The position numbers and the translations under genes were made by a program. DNA of 64,000 bases from Halobacteriovorax sp. (GTDB taxonomy: Bacteria > Bdellovibrionota > Bacteriovoracia > Bacteriovoracales > Bacteriovoracaceae), in contig PBIO01000019.1 in the NCBI GenBank assembly GCA_002720865.1, forward strand, positions 42,402 through 106,401, in the 5' to 3' direction. A model generated the notes under the pieces. The model did no database searches and was not told the origin of the DNA. It saw only the letters and a list, made by a program, of their open reading frames with translations. Each line of letters starts with the position of its first letter. Position 1 is the first letter of the stretch. Shown one piece after another: positions 16,904 through 24,232 of the stretch.

Positions 16904-16932
16904 TAGACTAGGGGCTTCTAAATCATTACAAT
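16904..16932 (+). promoter_or_regulatory. thrA promoter, apparently leaderless
   Basis: TAGACT (16904-16909), a 17-nt spacer and TACAAT (16927-16932) end only 7 nt before the thrA ATG at 16940. No Shine-Dalgarno is present. If used, transcription would begin at or next to the A of the start codon, leaving no room for a thr-type attenuator leader. Confidence 0.5.
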
Positions 16933-16939
16933 AATTCAA

Positions 16940-19420
16940 ATGAAGAATTATAAGGTCCATAAATTCGGTGGAAGTTCACTTGCTGATACAGAGCGTCTGA
17001 ACTGTGTTTATAAAATTATCTTGGCTGAACACGATGGCCTAAGTGCTTGCGTTCTTTCAGCAATGGGTGGAGTCACGGATAAGCTTGTGCAAATCGCTGA
17101 GCTTGCCAGCGCGGAGCCTAAAATAAGTGGTCAAAAATCAAGCGAATTATTTGAACATTTTGAGTCTACCGCAAAGAGTTTTTTGAGCGCCGAAAATTCA
17201 CAAAAATTTTTAAATTCGATAGAAAAAGACTTTGAAGACTTAAAGGATATTTTAAAAAGTATCTCTATAGTCAAAGAATGTAGTGAAAATAATCACGACT
17301 ATATTGTGGGACTAGGTGAAGTTTGGACTGCTCAATTGATGGCCGCAAAATTTGTGGAAGAGGGTAAAAACTGTGAATGGATAGATGCTAGAGAAGTTCT
17401 CGTTGTTAAAGAAGATGAACTTGGAAAATCTGTTGACTACGATTCAAGTGGTAAGAACCTTGGGAATCTCTTAGGTAAGGCAAAAGCTGAGTTTTATATT
17501 ATCACGGGTTTTGTAGCAAGAACCAAAGAGGGAGCGATCACAACTCTAGGTAGGAACGGTTCCGACTTTAGTGCATCAATTTTTGGAAATTTATTAAATG
17601 CAGACTCTGTAAGTATTTGGACCGATGTGGATGGAGTTATGAGTGGGGACCCACGAAAGGTTCCAGAAGCTAGAGTTATAGATAATTTAACTTATCAAGA
17701 AGCTACAGAGCTTGCCTACTTTGGTGCAAAAGTTGTTCATCTTAAAACAATGTTACCTGCTCTAGAGAAGAAGATTCCTATTTGGATTAAAAACACTTTT
17801 AATCCCGGAGCAAAAGGGACTCGAATCGGCGGTGTTATCAATCAAGAGATGACAAAGGAAAGCTCCCGAATAAAAGGCTTTACTACCATCAATAAAATCG
17901 CCTTATTGAATGTGGAAGGAACGGGAATGATTGGTGTTCCTGGTATTGCTGCAAGATTGTTTGGGGCGATGAATGAAAATAATATTTCGGTCGTCTTAAT
18001 CTCACAGGCCTCAAGTGAGTACTCAATTTGTTTTGCTATTCCAGAAGCACAAGTCGATGCCGCAAGAAAATGCGCAGAGGAAGCTTTCTTTGGAGAAATC
18101 TCTCAAGGGAAAATTGAAAGAATTGAAATTGAAAAAGATTGCTGTATTTTGGCGGCGGTCGGCGATCAGATGGTAGGAACCATCGGTGTTTCGGCAAAAC
18201 TTTTTTCTGCTCTTAGCAAAGCTGGAGTAAATATACGGGCCATTGCTCAGGGATCCTCTGAAAGAAATATTTCTGTGGTTATTAAAGATGCCGATTCAAC
18301 GAAGGCCCTTAATGCGGCTCATTCAGCTTTTTACTTATCCAGCCAAACCTTTAGTCTTGGGTTAATAGGTCCAGGAGTTGTAGGTGGAACCTTACTTAAT
18401 CAGTTAAACTTAGAAATTTCTGAGTTAAAAGAAAAACATAATTTAGATATTCGCGTTAGGGGAATTACGAACTCAAGAAAGATGATCCTAGATGAGAAGA
18501 ACCTTATTTTAAAGGACTGGGAAAGTTCCCTAGAGAATTCGACAGTTGAAGCAAATATTTCAAAATTTGTTGAACATATAAAGACGGACTTTATTCCTCA
18601 TACCGTTCTAATCGACTGCACAACCAGTGAAGTGGTGGCCAAGCAGTACAACGGCTGGCTTGAAAAAGGAATACACGTCATCACTCCTAATAAGAAAGCT
18701 GCGACATTCCCCATTGAAGAATATCTGGACTTAAAAGCAAAAGGGGCAAGTCTAAATAGTCACTTTTTGTATGAAACCACTGTAGGGGCCGGACTACCGG
18801 TTATTGGAACTCTTCAGGAACTTGTTAGAACGGGTGACGAGATTCTTCAGATTGAAGGTGTTCTCTCTGGAACCTTAGCTTATCTTTTTTATCATTTTGA
18901 TGGCACTAGGGCCTTTAGTGAGATTGTAAGAGAGGCAAAAGAGAAAGGTTTTACAGAGCCGGACCCAAGAGACGACTTATCAGGAATGGATATTGTTAGG
19001 AAGGTGGTTATTCTTGCTAGAGAGATTGGACTTGATATTGAAATTGAGGATGTGGAAGTATCAGGTTTAGTGCCTAAAGAACTCGAAAATGTTTCCATTG
19101 ATGAGTTTTTAGATGGACTTTCAAAATATGATGATGAGTACAAAGATAAAGTAGCCGAGGCAATTTCAAAAGGACAAGTCCTTAGGTATGTTGGGATTAT
19201 AGAGCCAAATGGAAAAAGTAGAGTAGAACTTAAAACCTATGAGCAGTCACATCCTTTTTCTAGGATTAAAGCGACTGATAATATTGTAGCATTTCGAACA
19301 AAGAGATATGACGAACAACCCTTAATTGTTCAAGGACCTGGAGCTGGTCCCGCTGTTACGGCAGCTGGGGTCTTTGCAGACTTATTAAAATTAGCTCGAT
19401 ATACAGGCTCTAGACTATGA
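16940..19420 (+). CDS. thrA: Bifunctional aspartokinase/homoserine dehydrogenase
   Basis: An 826-residue fusion of the enzymes for the first and third steps of the aspartate pathway to threonine and methionine. Residues about 1-290 are the aspartokinase, with VHKFGGSSLAD at the N-terminus and the FITGFVA..TLGRNGSDFSA nucleotide/substrate region. Residues about 310-460 hold two ACT domains for allosteric feedback (NVEGTGMIGVPG and AVGDQMVGTIGV). Residues about 470-820 are homoserine dehydrogenase, with the dinucleotide loop LGLIGPGVVGG and LSGTLAYLF. The order and length match E. coli ThrA/MetL. ThrB starts inside its last codons. It lacks a Shine-Dalgarno sequence. Confidence 0.97.
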   Translation: MKNYKVHKFGGSSLADTERLNCVYKIILAEHDGLSACVLSAMGGVTDKLVQIAELASAEPKISGQKSSELFEHFESTAKSFLSAENSQKFLNSIEKDFEDLKDILKSISIVKECSENNHDYIVGLGEVWTAQLMAAKFVEEGKNCEWIDAREVLVVKEDELGKSVDYDSSGKNLGNLLGKAKAEFYIITGFVARTKEGAITTLGRNGSDFSASIFGNLLNADSVSIWTDVDGVMSGDPRKVPEARVIDNLTYQEATELAYFGAKVVHLKTMLPALEKKIPIWIKNTFNPGAKGTRIGGVINQEMTKESSRIKGFTTINKIALLNVEGTGMIGVPGIAARLFGAMNENNISVVLISQASSEYSICFAIPEAQVDAARKCAEEAFFGEISQGKIERIEIEKDCCILAAVGDQMVGTIGVSAKLFSALSKAGVNIRAIAQGSSERNISVVIKDADSTKALNAAHSAFYLSSQTFSLGLIGPGVVGGTLLNQLNLEISELKEKHNLDIRVRGITNSRKMILDEKNLILKDWESSLENSTVEANISKFVEHIKTDFIPHTVLIDCTTSEVVAKQYNGWLEKGIHVITPNKKAATFPIEEYLDLKAKGASLNSHFLYETTVGAGLPVIGTLQELVRTGDEILQIEGVLSGTLAYLFYHFDGTRAFSEIVREAKEKGFTEPDPRDDLSGMDIVRKVVILAREIGLDIEIEDVEVSGLVPKELENVSIDEFLDGLSKYDDEYKDKVAEAISKGQVLRYVGIIEPNGKSRVELKTYEQSHPFSRIKATDNIVAFRTKRYDEQPLIVQGPGAGPAVTAAGVFADLLKLARYTGSRL

Positions 19421-20334
19421 CAAAAAAAATTACAGCGTTTGCTCCTGCTACCTGCGGAAATGTTTGTGTCGGATACGACATCTTAGGACTTTGTTATAGT
19501 GGTGTAGGAGATAAAGTAACTGTTCAAAAGACAGCAAAACCAGAAGTCATTATTGAGTCTATTACTGGTGAAGATTCATTATCTCTTGACCCAACAAAAA
19601 ACACAGCTGGCGTTGTTCTCTTAGAATTTATAAAAAAGGAAAGCCTTTCATTTGGCTTTTCAATTGAAATTGAAAAAGGAATTTCACTAGGTTCCGGAAT
19701 GGGAGGGTCTGCCGCTTCAGCAGTTGCCGCTCTTGTTGCAGCCAACACCTTTTTAGAAACACCTATTTCTAAAAATAAACTACTTGAGTACTCTCTTAAA
19801 GGTGAAGAGCTGGCCTGTGGTCACGGGCATGCTGATAATACAGCCCCATGTTTGTATGGAGGATTAGTTTTATTATCAAATGGGGAAGTCGTTGAACTTC
19901 CTTTTCCAGAATTTATTCAAATCCTTCTCATTCATCCTCACCTTACAGTTAATACAAAGGATGCCAGGTCAGTATTAAAACCTGAGTTCAAGCTAGAGGA
20001 GTACGTAAAACAAAGTCAAAACCTAGCAGGATTTATTGCCGGACTTTATAAAAATGATCCTAGCCTAATTAAAAACTCATTTGAAGACGTCCTTGTAGAG
20101 CCACTAAGAGCAAAGCTTACGACTGGCTTTACTGAGTGTCAGGGATTGGCAAAAGCAGAAGGGGCTCTTGGATATGCTTTAAGCGGATCAGGACCTTCGC
20201 AAATTGCCTTATGCGAAAGTAGAGAGCAAGCGGAAAACCTTAGGGATAAAATCACTTCCTTCTATGACTCAAAAGGAATCGAGACTGATTCTTATATTGG
20301 CTCAGTAAATAATGAGGGAGCTAAAGTTTTATGA
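19417..20334 (+). CDS. thrB: Homoserine kinase ThrB
   Basis: A 305-residue GHMP kinase that phosphorylates L-homoserine with ATP. The family motif SLGSGMGGSAASAVAA is intact, the N-terminal FAPATCGNVCVGYDILG matches the GHMP substrate region, and the C-terminal GYALSGSGPSQIAL is motif 3. The ATG overlaps the thrA stop by 4 nt and the gene overlaps thrC by 4 nt, so translation is probably coupled throughout. The protein is the usual size. It acts in the cytoplasm as the middle step of the operon. Confidence 0.97.
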   Translation: MTKKITAFAPATCGNVCVGYDILGLCYSGVGDKVTVQKTAKPEVIIESITGEDSLSLDPTKNTAGVVLLEFIKKESLSFGFSIEIEKGISLGSGMGGSAASAVAALVAANTFLETPISKNKLLEYSLKGEELACGHGHADNTAPCLYGGLVLLSNGEVVELPFPEFIQILLIHPHLTVNTKDARSVLKPEFKLEEYVKQSQNLAGFIAGLYKNDPSLIKNSFEDVLVEPLRAKLTTGFTECQGLAKAEGALGYALSGSGPSQIALCESREQAENLRDKITSFYDSKGIETDSYIGSVNNEGAKVL

Positions 20335-21596
20335 AAGCAGTTTCAACCCGTGGCAAATCACCTAAAGTGGATATTTCAAAATGCATTTTAGAGGGACTTG
20401 CACCTGACGGGGGACTGTATGTTCCGACTTCATGGCCTAGTTGTTTAGAAAATAGTTCTACTAAGAGCTTTAAAGAATATGCTTATCAAGCGATTGCTCC
20501 TTTTTTTAAGGATGACCCTCTTGAACAAAAACTAGAGGGATTTATAAATAGGGCCTTTGATTTTGTTCTTCCCGTCTGTTTTGTGGAAAAAAATCATGCA
20601 ATCCTTGAGCTATTTCATGGGCCAACGGCGGCCTTTAAAGATTTTGGTGCCCGGTTTTTGGCAGAAGTCTTAAGCGAGATTGGAAAAAACCATGGGGAAC
20701 TAACTATTTTAGTGGCAACAAGTGGTGACACTGGAGGGGCCGTAGCATCTGCTTTTTATGATAAGCCAGGGATTAAAGTAGCTATTCTATACCCAAAGGG
20801 AAAGGTTTCTCCTCTTCAAGAACAACAACTTACATGTTGGGGCAAGAATATAAAAAGTTTTAGAGTTGAAGGTACTTTTGATGACTGTCAGAGCATAGTT
20901 AAAGAAGCCTTTAACGATGTTGATATTAAAAATAAATTCAACTTAACTTCTGCTAATAGTATCAATCTTGGAAGACTACTTCCTCAAATGGCCTATCAAG
21001 GTTTTAGCGCTAAGCTTTTTAGAGGTAGTGCAGGGGTCAATCCCAATATTGTTATTCCTTCTGGAAACCTAGGGAATGCCTTTGGGGCTTTTTGGGCGAA
21101 AAGTATGGGAGCTCCAATTGATAAAATTGTACTCGCATCTAACGCCAATACGACAATTCCCAACTTTTTTATTGATGGTCAATACAGTCCAAAGGCTTCA
21201 GTCTCAACTTTAGCTAATGCTATGGACGTTGGAGCTCCAAGTAATATGGAGCGATTACTTTATCTCCACCCAGACTTTCAAAAATTAAAAAATATCGCCA
21301 TGGGGATAAGTGTAAGTGATGATGAAATAAAAAATGAAATAAAAAACTTTTTTGAGAAACATCAAATGCCTATATGTCCCCATACAGGCGTGGGTGTATT
21401 TGCAGCCAGAAAAATTCTTGGGGATTTGCCTTACTTAGTTTGTGCTACAGCACATCCCTCTAAATTTAGAGAAGTTGTAGAACCAGAGATAGGAACTAAG
21501 TTAATTCTTCCTCCTAAACTTTCCAGTCTTATGGAAATGGAATCTAGTGCAATTGATATAGAAGCTAGTTTAGAAGTTCTTCTTAATCATTTTTGA
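20331..21596 (+). CDS. thrC: Threonine synthase ThrC
   Basis: A 421-residue PLP enzyme that converts O-phosphohomoserine to threonine. The PLP lysine lies in GPTAAFKDFGARF (Lys103), the phosphate-contacting VATSGDTGGAVASAF follows, and NIVIPSGNLGNAFGAFWA matches the cofactor-binding region. The N-terminal STRG..DGGLYVP is typical of bacterial ThrC. It completes a thrABC operon in the order known from gammaproteobacteria. Its last 27 nt overlap a small convergent gene. No T-tailed terminator is visible after it. Confidence 0.97.
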   Translation: MKAVSTRGKSPKVDISKCILEGLAPDGGLYVPTSWPSCLENSSTKSFKEYAYQAIAPFFKDDPLEQKLEGFINRAFDFVLPVCFVEKNHAILELFHGPTAAFKDFGARFLAEVLSEIGKNHGELTILVATSGDTGGAVASAFYDKPGIKVAILYPKGKVSPLQEQQLTCWGKNIKSFRVEGTFDDCQSIVKEAFNDVDIKNKFNLTSANSINLGRLLPQMAYQGFSAKLFRGSAGVNPNIVIPSGNLGNAFGAFWAKSMGAPIDKIVLASNANTTIPNFFIDGQYSPKASVSTLANAMDVGAPSNMERLLYLHPDFQKLKNIAMGISVSDDEIKNEIKNFFEKHQMPICPHTGVGVFAARKILGDLPYLVCATAHPSKFREVVEPEIGTKLILPPKLSSLMEMESSAIDIEASLEVLLNHF

Positions 21597-21737
21597 AGTT
21601 ATTGGATTTTTTGCAAATGCCTGAAGAGCAGCCTCGGTAGGGTTTAAGCTCTTTTTTTGTTGGTATGAATTCGAAATGCCATTAAGTAATAAGATCACTA
21701 AAAGGAGTAGATTGATTTTAATAATCTGATTGAGCAT
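21570..21737 (-). CDS. Small single-pass membrane protein
   Basis: A 55-residue protein read from ATG 21737, which has an excellent ribosome site (GGAAGGAA). A longer frame to 21839 exists but its extra N-terminal part is lysine-rich and has no ribosome site. One hydrophobic helix (IIKINLLLLVILLLNGI) near residues 5-22 is followed by a polar tail ending in KKNF. It could be a small membrane protein or an uncleaved signal anchor. The 3' end overlaps thrC by 27 nt in convergent orientation. Function unknown. Confidence 0.6.
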   Translation of the reverse strand: MLNQIIKINLLLLVILLLNGISNSYQQKKSLNPTEAALQAFAKNPITSKMIKKNF

Positions 21738-21884
21738 TTCCTTCCTTCTTTTTGAATTTGATTTTGTTTTTAAAATGGGACTGCTTTTCACTTTCTTTAA
21801 AGTATCAAACTTTTTGAAATTTTCAATGCATTGGGTCATAATTACAGTACCTTATATTAACTCTTCTTACATTTATTCTCTCTC

Positions 21885-22311
21885 TTGGAGCCACTTGGTG
21901 CCAGTGGGAAAGTTTTGTTGGTTCGTTTTGAACCATGGGTTCGAAGTGACCCTTGGAAATTAGGCCAAGTCTTGAATAATTGGTTGAGTAAAGGCCTCCA
22001 ACTTTTGGCACGGGGCCTGCTTTATATATAAGTAACTGGTTGGCACCAATGAAAGAGCCCTGGTCAAAACCCTATGTGTTTTTCCCACATCCTTCCTAAG
22101 CCAACCTCTCCAAAGGGGCAGAATTGATCCCTTTCTACACACACTTCAAAAAATCTATAAACATGTAAACTACGACCAGGGCCCTTCCTCTCTTTGAGGC
22201 AGGGTATTTCTTACACTCTATGTTGCGGTGCGCTTATTTTCTGGTATTAATAATCATTCAAAAATTTAGAGGAAGGATGAGGCCAGTCATATGGCCCTTT
22301 GAAGTGTGTGT
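21885..22311. ncRNA. Candidate large structured RNA (or mobile-element-like palindromic region)
   Basis: This gap has no convincing gene, is richer in G+C than its surroundings, and is packed with complementary segments. TTGGTGCCA (21895-21903) pairs with TGGCACCAA (22041-22049) and encloses four local hairpins: 21920-21934, 21937-21952, 21952-21969 and 21992-22018. GCCCTGGTC (22057-22065) pairs with GACCAGGGC (22174-22182). A 14-bp perfect pair joins ACACACACTTCAAA (22137-22150) and TTTGAAGTGTGTGT (22298-22311), and CCTTCCTCT (22183-22191) pairs with AGAGGAAGG (22268-22276). The second and third pairs interlock. I found no RNase P, tmRNA or SRP signature. Strand is not certain; two minus-strand frames of about 60 codons run through it but look incidental. 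Confidence 0.5.
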
Positions 22312-22313
22312 GC

Positions 22314-22342
22314 TTTTCAGACTTTAGTCTTGGCACTATTAT
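22314..22342 (+). promoter_or_regulatory. Promoter of the ABC exporter, apparently leaderless
   Basis: TTTTCA (22314-22319), a 17-nt spacer and TATTAT (22337-22342) end 6 nt before the ATG at 22349. There is no Shine-Dalgarno. The -35 touches the right arm of the 14-bp inverted repeat. Confidence 0.5.
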
Positions 22343-22348
22343 CCCTCC

Positions 22349-24109
22349 ATGACTCCATTCCAAAGACTTCTAACATATACTCGCGGTGAATCAGCGCAAA
22401 TTAAAAGAGCTTCTCTGTATTCATTTTTAAATAAACTTTTTGATTTAGCTCCGCCAATACTTATCGGTATGGCAGTGGATATTGTAGTTAAGGGAGAGGA
22501 TTCACTCTTGGGCGGTCTTGGAATCACTTCGACTATGAATCAGCTTTGGGTTGTTGCCTTTTTAACACTAATTATTTGGGGGGCAGAATCTTTGTTTGAA
22601 TATTTATTTCAACTTGATTGGAGAAATTTGGCCCAGGAAGTTCAGCACCGTTTAAGGATGGATGCATATAGGCATGTTCAAGATCTAGAAGTTGCTTATT
22701 TTGAAGATAAGAGTACAGGCTCACTAATTTCAATATTAAATGATGATGTTAACCAACTGGAAAGATTTCTGGATGTAGGTGCCAACGATATTATTCAAGT
22801 CGCGACCACGGTCGTTCTGGTTGGAGGTGTTTTCTTTTATCTCTCTCCAATGGTGGCTGCCTTTGCTTTTTTACCAGTGCCAATTATTTTATGGGGCAGC
22901 TTTTTATTTCAAAAGAAAATTGAACCCCGGTATGCCAATATGAGGGAAGAAGTTGGACTCCTAGGAGCAATTCTTTCAAACAACTTGTCGGGAGCTTCCA
23001 CGGTAAAAAGTTATGGAGCTGAAGAATTTGAAGTAGAAAGATTAGCTAAGCAAAGTAAGTCCTATATTGCAGCAAATGAACATGCCATAAAACTAAGTTC
23101 GAGCTTTAGCCCTCTTATCCGAATGGCCGTACTTATGGGATTTTTAGCGACGCTAATTTTAGGCGGAAAACTCGTTCAAGATAAAGTTTTAGAAGTAGGC
23201 TCTTACTCAGTATTAATTTTTATGACTCAAAGACTTCTTTGGCCCTTAACAAGATTAGGAGCAACCTTTGATCTTTATCAAAGAGCCATGGCCTCCACTC
23301 AAAGAATATTTAACCTGATTGATACGCCAATCAAAATTGTTCCTGGGAAACTTGAGAAATCTAGGGACTCGGTTGAAGGACATATAATTTTTAATAATGT
23401 GGACTTTTCCTATGACACGGGCCCTAAAGTATTAAAGGGAATTAGCTTAGAGGTTAAACCTGGTGAGACAATAGGACTCGTTGGACCAACGGGTTCAGGG
23501 AAATCGACCCTAATAAAACTGCTCTTAAGATTTTATGAATCTAAAAATGGTCAAATATCTTTGGATGGAGAAAATATTAAGAACTATAGTTTTCCCTCTT
23601 TAAGGGGAGCTTTTAGTTATGTAGGTCAAGATAATTACCTCTTTCATGGAAGTGCAGAAGAGAATATAAAATTTGGTAGCTTTGATGCCACTAGTGCTGA
23701 AGTGGAGGAAGCCTCTAAAAAAGCAGAGGCCCATAACTTTATCGAAAGCTCCTTAGAGAACTCCTACGATACTATCGTTGGGGAGAGAGGACAGAAGCTC
23801 TCAGGTGGACAAAGGCAAAGAATGGCCATTGCCAGGGCCATCCTAAAAAATGCTCCGATATACTTATTTGACGAGGCCACCTCAGCCGTTGACAACGAAA
23901 CTGAAGCTGCCATTCAAAGATCCCTTGAGAAGATAACGAAAGAGAAGACCACAATTATAGTGGCCCATAGACTCTCAACGATTGTGCATGCCGACCGGAT
24001 TTACGTCCTAGATAAAGGAGAAATCGTTGAAAAGGGGACTCATACAGACCTACTGGGCAGGAAAGGGCTCTATTCAAGCCTCTGGACTGTGCAGACCGGG
24101 TCGCGGTGA
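22349..24109 (+). CDS. ABC exporter, fused membrane and ATPase domains
   Basis: A 586-residue type-IV ABC half-transporter. Residues about 20-310 form the six-helix membrane domain, beginning with RASLYSFLNKLFDLAPPILIG. The ATPase follows with Walker A GPTGSGKST, a Q-loop in SYVGQDNYLF, the signature LSGGQRQRMAIARA, Walker B IYLFDEATSAVD and the H-loop IVAHRLST. All ATPase motifs are intact. It should work as a homodimer in the inner membrane and export a lipid, peptide or drug (MsbA/LmrA/BmrA-like); the substrate cannot be told. It stands alone, with a probable leaderless start. Confidence 0.95.
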   Translation: MTPFQRLLTYTRGESAQIKRASLYSFLNKLFDLAPPILIGMAVDIVVKGEDSLLGGLGITSTMNQLWVVAFLTLIIWGAESLFEYLFQLDWRNLAQEVQHRLRMDAYRHVQDLEVAYFEDKSTGSLISILNDDVNQLERFLDVGANDIIQVATTVVLVGGVFFYLSPMVAAFAFLPVPIILWGSFLFQKKIEPRYANMREEVGLLGAILSNNLSGASTVKSYGAEEFEVERLAKQSKSYIAANEHAIKLSSSFSPLIRMAVLMGFLATLILGGKLVQDKVLEVGSYSVLIFMTQRLLWPLTRLGATFDLYQRAMASTQRIFNLIDTPIKIVPGKLEKSRDSVEGHIIFNNVDFSYDTGPKVLKGISLEVKPGETIGLVGPTGSGKSTLIKLLLRFYESKNGQISLDGENIKNYSFPSLRGAFSYVGQDNYLFHGSAEENIKFGSFDATSAEVEEASKKAEAHNFIESSLENSYDTIVGERGQKLSGGQRQRMAIARAILKNAPIYLFDEATSAVDNETEAAIQRSLEKITKEKTTIIVAHRLSTIVHADRIYVLDKGEIVEKGTHTDLLGRKGLYSSLWTVQTGSR

Positions 24110-24116
24110 CCGGGTC
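24094..24116. repeat. Two direct copies of a 9-bp palindrome
   Basis: GACCGGGTC occurs at 24094-24102 and 24108-24116, exactly 14 bp apart, spanning the ABC exporter stop codon. Each copy is nearly self-complementary, and GTGAC/GTCAC around CGG gives a further small hairpin. The second could be part of a weak terminator, although no T-run follows. Confidence 0.45.
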
Positions 24117-24185
24117 ACGTTAATTCCTAATGATTTCCTTAACTTAATTGGCGAAACTTTTTACCTTTTAACCTCGTAATACAGT

Positions 24186-24214
24186 TTGAATGAAGTTTGA
24201 GTAAGAACTACACT
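24186..24214 (+). promoter_or_regulatory. Promoter of the FecR-domain gene
   Basis: TTGAAT (24186-24191), a 17-nt spacer and TACACT (24209-24214) predict a start near 24221, leaving an 11-nt leader with AGGGGG as ribosome site before the ATG at 24233. The -10 lies at the centre of the palindrome at 24202-24222. Confidence 0.55.
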
Positions 24215-24222
24215 AGTTCTTA
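24202..24222. promoter_or_regulatory. Palindromic operator candidate over the -10 element
   Basis: TAAGAACTA (24202-24210) and TAGTTCTTA (24214-24222) are perfect 9-bp inverted arms with a CAC spacer. The repeat covers the -10 hexamer of the FecR-domain gene, where a dimeric repressor would block polymerase. It could also fold as a hairpin at the extreme 5' end of the mRNA. Confidence 0.5.
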
Positions 24223-24232
24223 GGGGGTCTTT

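Noticed and set aside
21937..21952. tRNA T-loop because of GGGTTCGAAG
   Set aside because: The flanking bases do not form a 5-bp T stem and no acceptor, D or anticodon arm fits.
21823..22142. Two overlapping minus-strand frames of about 60 codons each in the structured region
   Set aside because: They have GTG/ATG starts without ribosome sites, no recognisable domain, and share the sequence with the paired arms; an RNA explanation is simpler.
21885..22320. RNase P RNA, tmRNA, SRP RNA or 6S RNA
   Set aside because: The GAGGAAAGUCC and ACAGAA-GCUUA motifs (RNase P), a tRNA-like end (tmRNA) and the GGAAGCA core (SRP) were not found on either strand. The length of 22137-22311 is like 6S, but the layout of bulges differs.
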